Shown: positions 19,072-28,192 of the stretch, in pieces
Layout of the letters: each line of letters starts with the position of its first letter
Position numbering within the stretch: the stretch's first letter is position 1
NCBI GenBank assembly: GCA_016794525.1
Contig: JAEUJY010000166.1
Location: 1 to 64,000 of the forward strand
Direction: 5' to 3'
From: Myxococcales bacterium
GTDB taxonomy: Bacteria; Myxococcota_A; Polyangia; Haliangiales; Haliangiaceae
DNA: 64,000 nucleotides
Notes under the pieces: generated by a model
Database searches by the model: none
What the model saw: only the letters and a program-made list of their open reading frames with translations
What the model was told of the DNA's origin: nothing
Program-made: the position numbers and the translations under genes

Positions 19072-19814
19072 TGGCGCGGCTGATGGCGCGGCGCGCCGGC
19101 GGCACGATCGTCTTCCTCGGCCCGAGCCTGCCGGCGGCCGAGGCGCGCGCGCGGCTGCCCGGCGCCGAGCTGGCGCCGCCGGTGGCGGTGCTCGACGTGG
19201 CGCGCCTGCTGCGGCGCCGCCAGCCGGCGCGGCTGGCGATCGTCGACGGCTACTTCGAGCGCATGGCCGCGGTGTGGCACAAGGAGCTCCTGCTCGCGCT
19301 CGAGCTGGGCGTCGAGGTGTGGGGCGCGGCGTCGATGGGCGCGCTGCGCGCCGCCGAGCTCGATCGCCACGGCATGCGCGGCGTCGGCGCGATCTACCAG
19401 GCCTACCGGCGCGGCCGGCTGACCAGCGACGCCGAGGTCGCGGTGGCGCACCTGCCCGCCGAGGGCGGCTACCTGGCGGTGTCGGTGCCGCTGGTCAACG
19501 TGCGCGCGCAGGTCGCGCGGGCCCGGACCGCGCGGGTGCTCGACGCCGCGACCGCGCGCGCGACGATCGCCGCCGCCGCGGCGGTGCCGTACTGGGATCG
19601 CACCTGGGACGCGGTCGACGCCGCGCTGCCGGCGGCGACGCGGGCGCGGTTCGCGGCGTGGCGCGCGGCGCACCCGTTCGATCAGAAGGCCGCCGACGCG
19701 CGCGCGCTGCTCGACGCGCTGGCCGCGACGCCGCCGACGCCGCCGGCCGCGGCGCCGGTGCCGCGGACGTGGGCGTTCACGCAGCTGCTGGCGCTCGCCG
19801 CGCGCCGCCGCTAG
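19071..19814 (+). CDS. tfuA: TfuA-like protein, YcaO partner
   Basis: 247 residues, start ATG 19071 sharing one base with the YcaO stop. The family core is visible: IVFLGPSLPAAEARARLPGA at the N-terminus, LAIVDGYFERMAAVWHKELL and the diagnostic GVEVWGAASMGALRAAELD (about 80-98). TfuA proteins partner with YcaO; in archaeal McrA and in thioviridamide-type RiPPs the pair installs thioamides, TfuA probably delivering sulfide. The last ~50 residues are Ala/Pro-rich and less conserved. It converges with the kinase gene at 19824 with nine bases between stops. Confidence 0.9.
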   Translation: MARLMARRAGGTIVFLGPSLPAAEARARLPGAELAPPVAVLDVARLLRRRQPARLAIVDGYFERMAAVWHKELLLALELGVEVWGAASMGALRAAELDRHGMRGVGAIYQAYRRGRLTSDAEVAVAHLPAEGGYLAVSVPLVNVRAQVARARTARVLDAATARATIAAAAAVPYWDRTWDAVDAALPAATRARFAAWRAAHPFDQKAADARALLDALAATPPTPPAAAPVPRTWAFTQLLALAARRR

Positions 19815-19823
19815 GGCGCGCGG

Positions 19824-21494
19824 CTACAGCTCGATGCCCGCGGCCTTGCAGGCGCGCTTGGCCTGGGCCTTGAGCCGCGGCTTCGAGACGCTGCGCAGCG
19901 CGGCCTTGGCGGCGCCGAGATCCTGGTTCTGGCAGTAGGCCTCGGCGCGGATCGCGAACAACACCTGCGCCGTCGGGAACTTGTTGAGCGCGGCGCGCGT
20001 GACCTGCAGCGCGGCGTCGGGGTCGCCGGCGCGCAGCGCGGCGCGGGCCTCGGCCGCCGCGGCGCGCACGTCGGGCGGGTCGGCGTCCTCGGCGGGCTCG
20101 TCGGCGCCGGCGTCGACGCGCGGCGTGGCCGGCCGGGCGTCGGTGGGGCGGGCGGCGCGGGCGTCGCTGGGCGCGGCGGCGTCGGTGGGCGCGGCGCCGG
20201 CGTCGACGAGGTCCGGCGGCGGCACCACCACCGCGCCGTCGATCGCAGGCGCGGTCGGCGCGGCGTCGACCGGCGCGCTGGCCACCACCGCGGCGTCGAT
20301 CGCGGTCGCGGGCGACGGCGTGGTCGGCTTGCCGCCGCCGCCGCCGAGCACCACCACCGCGGCCACCGCCGCGCCGGCGAGCACCACCACCGCGCCGACG
20401 ATCGCGCCGGTGCGCTTCTTCGGCGGCGTCGCCAGCGCCGGCGCCGAGGCCACGGTCTGCGCCGACGCCACCGGCCCGGCCTTGAGCGCCTCGCGGGCCT
20501 GGCTGGCCAGCGCGCTGCCGTGATCGCCCGAGCCCACGGTCTGCGCGAACGCGTCCTGGGTGCTCTGCTTGGTCGGCGTGGCCGGCCCCACCGCCGGCCG
20601 CACGTTGGTCGGGATCGGCGCGCGGCCGGTGGCCAGCGGCGAGCCGGTCAGCGCCTCGACGAACGCCGCGACGTCGGGCCAGCGCTCCTCCGGCTTCTTG
20701 GCCAGCGCGCGGTCGACCGCGGCGACGGCCGCCGCCGGGACGCCGGGCGCCAGGCTCGCCACCGACGGCGCCGGGTCGAACACCACCTTGAACACCACCT
20801 CGGGGATGGTGGCGCCGCCGAACGCCGGCTGGCCGGTGAGCATCTCGTACACCACCGCCCCGAGCGCGAAGACGTCGGTGCGGCCGTCGACCTGATCGTG
20901 GCGGCCGGTGGCCTGCTCGGGCGCCATGTACTGCGGCGTGCCCAGCATCTGCGTGTCCTGGGTCTTCACCGTGTTCGAGCCGTGGATCTTCGAGATGCCG
21001 AAGTCGAGCACCTTGGCCCGCGGCGGGCCCTCGTCCTGCGGCAGGAGGAAGATGTTGGCGGGCTTGAGATCGCGGTGGACGATGCCCTCGCGGTGCGCCG
21101 CGGCCAGCGCCGCGCCGACCTGGCGGATGATCGGCGCGACCTCGTCGAGCGTCATCGGCCCGCGCCGCAGCCGATCGGCCAGCGACTCGCCGACCAGGAG
21201 CTCGAGCACGAGGTACGGCGTGCCGTCGGGGAGCTGGTTCCAGTCGTGGACCTCGACGATGTTCGGGTGGCCCAGCCGCGACGCGATCTCGGCCTCGCGG
21301 CGGAACCGCGCCAGCGACTCGGCGTCGGCGACGTCGGGGTGGAGGACCTTGATCGCGACCTTCTTGCCCGGCAGCCGGACGTGGCTGGCCACGAACACCG
21401 CGCCCATCCCGCCCCGGCCCAGCAGCCCCTCGACCGTGTAGGTCTCCGCGATCACGGAGCCCACATCGAGGGCCTGGGTCGGTGAATGCGCCAT
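19824..21494 (-). CDS. Transmembrane Ser/Thr protein kinase with C-terminal repeat domain
   Basis: 556 residues from ATG 21494. N-terminal kinase domain: LLGRGGMGAVF, VAIKVL (~46), HRDLKPANIFLL (~138), DFGISK, and YMAPEQATG in the activation segment. A Pro/Thr linker leads to one membrane helix (TGAIVGAVVVLAGAAVAAVVV, about 361-383). Outside is an Asp/Ala/Pro-rich stalk and a small TPR-like domain (about 480-556). This is the PknB-like layout typical of myxobacteria; the external repeats probably sense or bind a partner. The start faces the exported-protein gene at 21522 with only 27 bases between, so the two promoters must overlap the coding starts. Confidence 0.92.
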   Translation of the reverse strand: MAHSPTQALDVGSVIAETYTVEGLLGRGGMGAVFVASHVRLPGKKVAIKVLHPDVADAESLARFRREAEIASRLGHPNIVEVHDWNQLPDGTPYLVLELLVGESLADRLRRGPMTLDEVAPIIRQVGAALAAAHREGIVHRDLKPANIFLLPQDEGPPRAKVLDFGISKIHGSNTVKTQDTQMLGTPQYMAPEQATGRHDQVDGRTDVFALGAVVYEMLTGQPAFGGATIPEVVFKVVFDPAPSVASLAPGVPAAAVAAVDRALAKKPEERWPDVAAFVEALTGSPLATGRAPIPTNVRPAVGPATPTKQSTQDAFAQTVGSGDHGSALASQAREALKAGPVASAQTVASAPALATPPKKRTGAIVGAVVVLAGAAVAAVVVLGGGGGKPTTPSPATAIDAAVVASAPVDAAPTAPAIDGAVVVPPPDLVDAGAAPTDAAAPSDARAARPTDARPATPRVDAGADEPAEDADPPDVRAAAAEARAALRAGDPDAALQVTRAALNKFPTAQVLFAIRAEAYCQNQDLGAAKAALRSVSKPRLKAQAKRACKAAGIEL

Positions 21495-21506
21495 CGCCTG
21501 GCATCG

Positions 21507-21512
21507 TATAAT
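21507..21512 (+). promoter_or_regulatory. Perfect TATAAT -10 box giving a near-leaderless transcript
   Basis: TATAAT lies only 10 bases before ATG 21522. A start 7 bases after it would give a leader of 0-3 bases. No good -35 box is seen 17 bases upstream; that position is inside the divergent kinase gene. In this GC-rich sequence an exact -10 hexamer by chance is uncommon. Confidence 0.5.
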
Positions 21513-21521
21513 GCCCGGACC

Positions 21522-22298
21522 ATGCGCGCAGCCCCTGTCGCCCTCGTCGTGATCGCCACCCTGGTGCCGTGGGGCGCCGCCGACGCCCGGCCCAAGAAGA
21601 AGAAGGCCTCGGAGCTGGTCGACATCAGCGCCGCCCGGGCCCAGCTCAAGGTGCTGACCGACAGCGACGGCGGCATCTACGTGATGGACAGCGGCTACCG
21701 CGACGACACGATGGTGTTCTACGGCGACAAGAAGGTGCTGCACCGGCAGCGCATCATCGGCGGCGGCGCCAACGGCCCGGCGTTCAGCTTCCGCTTCTGG
21801 GCGCCGCGGGTCGATCACCGCACCGACATCGGCAGGAAGGACAACGGCGACTACTTCGTCAGCTGCGGCGATCAGGAGGAGATCCTGAAGCCGCTGGCCG
21901 ACGGCGACGCCCGCGCGGTGCTCGACAAGGCGGCGTTCAAGACCGCGATGTGGAAGTACCAGGGCCACGTGCTGGCCCGCGACGACAGCGGCACCTACTA
22001 CTACGTCGACCGGCTGCGCGACGAGGAGGGCGGCAAGGGCTACCGGATCTTCGTCGGCCCGGCCGGCGCGATGAAGCAGCAGATCATGAAGAACGTGGTC
22101 TCGGACTCGGTCGGCGAGATCTTCTCGACCAAGAACGGCCAGCTGCGGCTGGTGACCTCGAACTCCGAGACCACCTGGATCAAGGGCAACGTCAAGAGCT
22201 CGCTCACGCCGGTGCCGGTCGAGGACAACATCAAGCTGATCTACGGCGACCTCGGGGTCTACCCGGCCGGCCTCGGCACCCCGTGCGACGACCTCTAG
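21522..22298 (+). CDS. Exported protein of unknown function
   Basis: 258 residues from ATG 21522. Signal peptide MRAAPVALVVIATLVPWGAADA, then a basic patch PKKKK. The rest is a soluble, mixed alpha/beta domain with many Tyr, Asp and Lys (DSDGGIYVMDSGYRDDTMVF, RDDSGTYYYVDRLRDEEG), and a repeated GY.. pattern that could be short beta-propeller or YWTD-like blades. No family was recognised. A TATAAT box just upstream suggests an almost leaderless mRNA. The next gene starts 41 bases downstream on the same strand. Confidence 0.65.
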   Translation: MRAAPVALVVIATLVPWGAADARPKKKKASELVDISAARAQLKVLTDSDGGIYVMDSGYRDDTMVFYGDKKVLHRQRIIGGGANGPAFSFRFWAPRVDHRTDIGRKDNGDYFVSCGDQEEILKPLADGDARAVLDKAAFKTAMWKYQGHVLARDDSGTYYYVDRLRDEEGGKGYRIFVGPAGAMKQQIMKNVVSDSVGEIFSTKNGQLRLVTSNSETTWIKGNVKSSLTPVPVEDNIKLIYGDLGVYPAGLGTPCDDL

Positions 22299-22339
22299 CG
22301 GTGACGGAATCGGCGGCGCCGCCGCGGCGTTGGAACGGC

Positions 22340-23077
22340 ATGCGCTCGAGCGGCCTCGCGATCCTCCTGGTGACGATGGCGTGCCACGGCCGCGGCGCCC
22401 CGCGGCCCATCACCAACGCGCCGCCGGCGCCGCCGGCCAGCGGCGCGTTCATGGCCGGGATGTTCGCCGCCGATCGCACGCTGATCTACGACGTGACCCA
22501 GGAGTCGTCGTTCTACGACGATCAGGATCCGGCCGCCGACGCCGACGGCATGGTCAAGACCGCGTCGACCGACCCGGTGACCTGCCACCTCGCGGTCGCG
22601 ACGCTGGGCCGCTACCGGACCGCGACGATCGCGTGCGACGACGACGGCGACGCCGCCACGCTCCGGCCGCGTATCCTCGAGGAGCTGGAGCGCACCTACG
22701 CCACCGACGGCGCGCAGCTGTGGCGGCTCGAGGCCGGCGCGCTGCCGACGACGGTCGCCGAGCTCGAGGCCGCGCTGCCCGCCGCGCCCGATCTGGTGGC
22801 CGGCCAGCCGTCGGCGGAGCAGGGCGGCTACGACGACACCAGCGACGACGACGACGGCGACGGCGACCCCGACGACGGCGAGGACGACGCGCGGTTCGGG
22901 ACCGTCCACCGGGTCACCGCCACCACCGACGGCTGGTGCGTCGAGGACGAGAGCTGGGGCGGCGACGAGGGCGGCGCCAGCTGGTGCGTGTCGGCCAGCC
23001 GCGGCGTCACCTCCGCCACCTGGTACTTCGCCGGCGGCTCGTCGCAGGATCAGCGGGCCGAGCTGCGCGAGCGCTGA
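22340..23077 (+). CDS. Predicted lipoprotein with an acidic run
   Basis: 245 residues from ATG 22340, giving the lipoprotein signal MRSSGLAILLVTMAC (Cys 15). A GTG at 22301 is in frame but would put 13 polar residues before the signal. The mature part is acidic, with an uninterrupted Asp/Gly run (TSDDDDGDGDPDDGEDD, about residues 170-186) that could bind calcium or be disordered. Two Trp/Cys motifs follow (DGWCVEDESWGG and SWCVSA), suggesting a disulfide. No family was recognised. It probably shares a transcript with the exported-protein gene before it. Confidence 0.6.
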   Translation: MRSSGLAILLVTMACHGRGAPRPITNAPPAPPASGAFMAGMFAADRTLIYDVTQESSFYDDQDPAADADGMVKTASTDPVTCHLAVATLGRYRTATIACDDDGDAATLRPRILEELERTYATDGAQLWRLEAGALPTTVAELEAALPAAPDLVAGQPSAEQGGYDDTSDDDDGDGDPDDGEDDARFGTVHRVTATTDGWCVEDESWGGDEGGASWCVSASRGVTSATWYFAGGSSQDQRAELRER

Positions 23078-23105
23078 GCCGCCGCGGCGCGACGCCGCTG
23101 TGGGC

Positions 23106-23146
23106 GATGTCGAGCAGAGCGACATCTGCGGTCAATGTTTCGACAT
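23106..23146. promoter_or_regulatory. Candidate operator before the stress-protein operon
   Basis: GATGTCG (23106-23112) and CGACATC (23120-23126) form a perfect inverted repeat with a 7-base spacer. A third CGACAT (23141-23146) follows exactly 21 bases after the second, two helical turns. This arrangement of one palindrome plus a half site on the same DNA face is typical of an operator. It lies 47-87 bases before the GTG of the first universal stress protein gene. Confidence 0.45.
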
Positions 23147-23180
23147 GGACGACAGCCGCGGCGGGTCGGATAGTGGCGGT

Positions 23181-23185
23181 GGAGG
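23181..23185 (+). promoter_or_regulatory. Ribosome binding site that fixes the GTG start at 23193
   Basis: GGAGG sits 7 bases before GTG 23193. In-frame ATGs further upstream (23100, 23145) lack such a site and would run through the candidate operator. Confidence 0.65.
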
Positions 23186-23192
23186 TGACGTC

Positions 23193-23951
23193 GTGAACCT
23201 GCTCTCGCCGATGACGCGCGCGGTCCGCTCCCCCCGTCGGGGGGCGGCGTTGCTGGCCTTCGCCGGGCCGCCACCTCCGGCGGTGCTGGTCACGATGACC
23301 GCGTGCGCGACCAACCTCGATCGCCGGCTGTCGGCGATCACGACGGGCACCCGGCGCGGCGGAGTCCTGGTGACCGATCTCGACGTCGCCAAGGTCGTGG
23401 CCGCGGTCCGGCGTCGGGCGATCGCCGTCGTCGTGGTGGCGGGGGGCACCACGCCACGCGTCGTCCGTCGGCTGGCGATGCTGACGCAGCGGCCGGTGCT
23501 GGTCGCGCGCACCCGGACCCCGTGGCGCCGCGTGCTCGCCGCCACCGATCTGCGCGGGCCGGGGGCGCCGGTGCTGGCGCTGGCGACCTCTCTCGCGGCC
23601 GAGCGCGACGCCGAGGCCTTCGTGCTGCACAGCGTCGCGCCGTCGTGGGCGACGCCGGCGCTGGCGATCCGGCCGCTGGCCTCGGCGGCGGTGGTCCGCC
23701 GGATGCGGCGCCTGGCGCGGCTCGCCGTGCGCGCGACGCCGCGCCCGCGGGTGCTGCTCGCCAGCGCGGTGCAGCCGGCGCGGGCGATCGTCGAGGCGAT
23801 GACCACCCACGCCGCCGAGCTGGTCGTCGTCGGGATGCGGCGGGCGCGGGCCGGCGTCGGTTGCGCCGAGCGGGTCGTCGCCGACGCGGCCGGCAACGTC
23901 TTGGTCGTGCCGCTGGCGCCGCCGGCCGCCGCCTGGGGGGCGAGGTCATGA
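23193..23951 (+). CDS. Universal stress protein (UspA) family, diverged
   Basis: 252 residues from GTG 23193. Two UspA-like halves can be traced: a degenerate first half, and a second half beginning PWRRVLAATDLRGPGAPVLA and ending AAELVVVGMRRARAGVG, then VVADAAGNVLVVPL. The nucleotide loop G-2x-G-9x-G(S/T) is not intact, so ATP binding is doubtful. UspA proteins act in stress survival; family members without the loop usually do not bind ATP. First gene of a three-gene operon; its stop overlaps the next start by 4 bases. Confidence 0.78.
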   Translation: MNLLSPMTRAVRSPRRGAALLAFAGPPPPAVLVTMTACATNLDRRLSAITTGTRRGGVLVTDLDVAKVVAAVRRRAIAVVVVAGGTTPRVVRRLAMLTQRPVLVARTRTPWRRVLAATDLRGPGAPVLALATSLAAERDAEAFVLHSVAPSWATPALAIRPLASAAVVRRMRRLARLAVRATPRPRVLLASAVQPARAIVEAMTTHAAELVVVGMRRARAGVGCAERVVADAAGNVLVVPLAPPAAAWGARS

Positions 23952-24832
23952 GCGACGCCGACGAGGTCCGCACCGTCCTGGCGGTGACCGATCTCGGCCC
24001 CGCCGGCGCGCTCGCGATCGCCGTGGCCGCGCGCCGCGCGCAGTTGGCGGGCGCGGCGCTGGTCGTCGTCCACGCGATCCCGCCGCAGGCGCTCGTGCGG
24101 CCGCTGTTCCCGCACTGGGGCATCGACGATCCGGTGCGCCAGGCCGAGCTGCCCGTGCGGGTCCGCGACGCCGTCGTCACCCAGGTGGCGACGGCGGCCC
24201 CCGAGATCGCCCCGGCCGAGGTGCTGGTCGAGTCGGGCGGCGGCGCCGAGGTGGCGCTGGCCATCGCCGAGCGGTGCGGCGCCGACCTGATCGTCGTCGG
24301 CCCGACGCCGGCGACCGGCGTCGACGCCGAGCGCGTCGTGCGCCACGCGCACACGCCGGTGCTGATCGCGCGGGAGGGGCCGCGCCGCGGCCCGATCGTC
24401 GCGTGCACCGACTTCTCCGATCCGGCCCTGCCGGCGGTGGCGGCGGCGGCCCGCGAGGCCCGCCGCACCGGCGAGCCGCTGCTGCTCGCGCACGCGCTCG
24501 AGCCGATGCCGGCGACGATGATCGAGTTCGCGCCGCCGGTCCCGACCACGACGCGCCACGAGCTCGAGCGCCGGCGCGAGGCCGACCGGCGGCTGGCGAT
24601 GGCGGCGCAGGCCCACCGGACCGACGCCGCGCCGGTGGTCGTCGAGGGGCCGGTGGTGGGCGCGCTGCTGGCCGAGGTCGAGCGCCGGGCCGCGCGGCTG
24701 CTGGTGATCGGGACCGTCGGCCGCACCGGCATCACCCGGTTCCTGCTCGGCTCGACCGCGGAGGCGCTGGTGCGCGCCGCGCCGTGTACGACGCTGGTGG
24801 TCCGGCTCGATCGCCGCCGAGGCCGCGCGTGA
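23948..24832 (+). CDS. Tandem universal stress protein
   Basis: 294 residues, ATG 23948 overlapping the previous stop by 4 bases. Two UspA domains: residues 1-140 (VRTVLAVTDLGPAGALAIAV, DLIVVGPTPATGVDAERVVR) and 145-294 (GPIVACTDFSDPALPAVAAA). The second ends with the intact ATP-binding signature GTVGRTGITRFLLGSTAEAL and PCTTLVV, while the first has lost it, a common division of labour in tandem UspAs. Cytoplasmic. Coupled to the EctA-like gene by another 4-base overlap. Confidence 0.9.
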   Translation: MSDADEVRTVLAVTDLGPAGALAIAVAARRAQLAGAALVVVHAIPPQALVRPLFPHWGIDDPVRQAELPVRVRDAVVTQVATAAPEIAPAEVLVESGGGAEVALAIAERCGADLIVVGPTPATGVDAERVVRHAHTPVLIAREGPRRGPIVACTDFSDPALPAVAAAAREARRTGEPLLLAHALEPMPATMIEFAPPVPTTTRHELERRREADRRLAMAAQAHRTDAAPVVVEGPVVGALLAEVERRAARLLVIGTVGRTGITRFLLGSTAEALVRAAPCTTLVVRLDRRRGRA

Positions 24833-25299
24833 TCGAGCTGCGCCCGCCGCGGCCGGCCGACGCGCCCGGCATCTGGCGGCTGGCGCCCACCCAGGGTCCC
24901 GACCGCGACAGCCCCTACGCGTTCGTGTTGCTGTGCACCCACTTCGCCGACACCGGCGTGGTCGCCAGCCTCGACGGCGCCATCGTCGGCTACGCGCTCG
25001 GCTATCGGCCGCCGGCCTACCCGCGCGACATGTTCGTGTGGCAGTTCGGCACGGCGATCGGCGCGCCCGAGGACCTCGGCGTGCGCCTGCTCGAGGAGCT
25101 GCTCACGCGGCCCGCGTGCGCGGAGGTCCGCTTCCTGTGCATGACGCGGGGGCCGCGCGATCTGCCGCTGCGCGACCTGCTGGCCGCGGTGAGCCGGCGC
25201 TGCGGGGTCGGGTTGCGCGAGGAGCCGTGCTTCTCGCACACGCTGTTCGCCCGGCCGCACGCGGACGAGGTGCTGTGCCGCGTCGGGCCGCTGCGCTGA
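24829..25299 (+). CDS. EctA-like diaminobutyrate acetyltransferase (GNAT)
   Basis: 156 residues from GTG 24829. The pattern follows EctA, the ectoine-pathway enzyme that acetylates L-2,4-diaminobutyrate: RPPRPADAPGIWRLAP, then SPYAFVLLCTHFADTGVVA, GYRPPAYPRDMFVWQFG and the end HADEVLCRVGPLR. The acetyl-CoA loop is changed: GAPEDLGVRLLEELL replaces the usual RGxGLG, so catalytic competence is uncertain. No ectB, ectC or ectD gene is in the window. The 4-base overlap with a stress protein gene points to a role in stress rather than in an ectoine operon. It could act on another small amine. Confidence 0.7.
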   Translation: MIELRPPRPADAPGIWRLAPTQGPDRDSPYAFVLLCTHFADTGVVASLDGAIVGYALGYRPPAYPRDMFVWQFGTAIGAPEDLGVRLLEELLTRPACAEVRFLCMTRGPRDLPLRDLLAAVSRRCGVGLREEPCFSHTLFARPHADEVLCRVGPLR

Positions 25300-25302
25300 T
25301 CG

Positions 25303-25314
25303 CCGCCGCGGCGG
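25303..25314. terminator. Palindrome between converging genes
   Basis: CCGCCGCGGCGG is a perfect 12-base palindrome in the 18-base gap between the EctA-like gene and argG. A 17-base stretch covering it (25304-25320) recurs exactly at 54415-54431, also between converging stops, which suggests a shared short bidirectional terminator. GC-rich palindromes are easy to find by chance here. Confidence 0.35.
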
Positions 25315-25317
25315 GGC

Positions 25318-27173
<1,856 letters not shown>

Positions 27174-27218
27174 GCGTCGACGATGGCACGCCGCGCCGCC
27201 GCGTGGCAGGGTGGGCGC

Positions 27219-27410
27219 GTGGTCCCCGCCCCGTGCCCGCACCGCGATCGCGTCGACGGCGTCTGCGCCGCGTGCGGCCACTGCGAGCACGACGTCATCC
27301 TCAACGGCGCGTGCCTGGCGTGCGGCTCGACGGCGATCGATCCGGTGGCGCGCTCGCCGCGGCCCGAGCTGGTGCCGGCCGACGCGCTGGTGCGGCGGCC
27401 GCCGCGGTGA
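27219..27410 (+). CDS. Small zinc-ribbon protein
   Basis: 63 residues from GTG 27219, or 75 from ATG 27183 in the same frame. Six cysteines and several histidines lie in CPHRDRVDGVCAACGHCEHD and GACLACGS, fitting one or two small zinc knuckles. The C-terminus RPELVPADALVRRPPR is polar. Its last bases overlap the next GTG start by 4, so it is probably coupled to the membrane-anchored protein that follows. No family name was recognised. The start is not settled. Confidence 0.55.
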   Translation: MVPAPCPHRDRVDGVCAACGHCEHDVILNGACLACGSTAIDPVARSPRPELVPADALVRRPPR

Positions 27411-28117
27411 GCCCGGCGCGGCGTCGGTGGGCCGCGGTCGCGGTGGCGGCGGTGGCGCTCGCCGCGGCGCTGGCGGTGATCGTGGCGCGGCGTCGCGCGG
27501 CGTCGCCGGGGCCTGCCGTCGTGCGCGCGCCGACGCTGGTGAGCTTTCCGCCCGAGGAGGCCTGGCTCGACGCCGCCGGCCGGCGGTTGCTGGCGCGGGT
27601 GCCGTGCGAGGACGACGACCGCGACGACGCGACCGCGGTGTTCGATCCCGCCGCCGCCGCGCCGGCGCTGCGCTGCCCGCGCGCCGCGTGCCTGCCCGGG
27701 TGCGTGGTCGGCGCGCCGCCGGCCGAGCGCGCCGGCCCGCCGCGCTACGACCCGAGCGGCCTGACCTGGGCGGTCGAGCTGGCCCCCGACCTCGACGACG
27801 CGCTGGCGCCGGCGGCGGTGCTGCCGCCCGGCGACGAGCCCGCGGTGGCGATCCGCTGGGCCCCGGCGCGCGGGCTGGACCCGGCGTGGCGGGCGCAGGC
27901 GCAGCGAGGCACCGCGAGCCGCGTGGTGTTCACGTACCGCAGCCCGCGCGGTGCGGTCGCCCGGTTCGCGGTGGCGCCGACGATCACCCGCGGCTACGCC
28001 GCGACGCTGGTCACGATCGTGCCGCTGGCCGACGGCGCGATCGCGTGGATCCTGTCGGGCAACCAGCGCGACGACGACGATCGCCAGGCCACCGCCTGGC
28101 TGGCGATGCCACCGTGA
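27407..28117 (+). CDS. Membrane-anchored protein of unknown function
   Basis: 236 residues from GTG 27407, overlapping the zinc-ribbon gene by 4 bases. A basic start and one uncleaved-looking helix (WAAVAVAAVALAAALAVIVA) anchor it with the rest probably outside. The exported part has a short Cys cluster (RCPRAACLPGCVVGAPP, about 89-105) and ends in a beta-rich domain with VVFTYRSPRGAVARFAV and GAIAWILSGNQRDDDDRQ. No family was recognised. Confidence 0.55.
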   Translation: MSPARRRWAAVAVAAVALAAALAVIVARRRAASPGPAVVRAPTLVSFPPEEAWLDAAGRRLLARVPCEDDDRDDATAVFDPAAAAPALRCPRAACLPGCVVGAPPAERAGPPRYDPSGLTWAVELAPDLDDALAPAAVLPPGDEPAVAIRWAPARGLDPAWRAQAQRGTASRVVFTYRSPRGAVARFAVAPTITRGYAATLVTIVPLADGAIAWILSGNQRDDDDRQATAWLAMPP

Positions 28118-28192
28118 GCTGGCCGACAGTCGTAACGCCGCCCGTGCGGCGGTGCTTGTGAGGCTGCGGGCCCGGGTGTATTTAGCCCGCCG

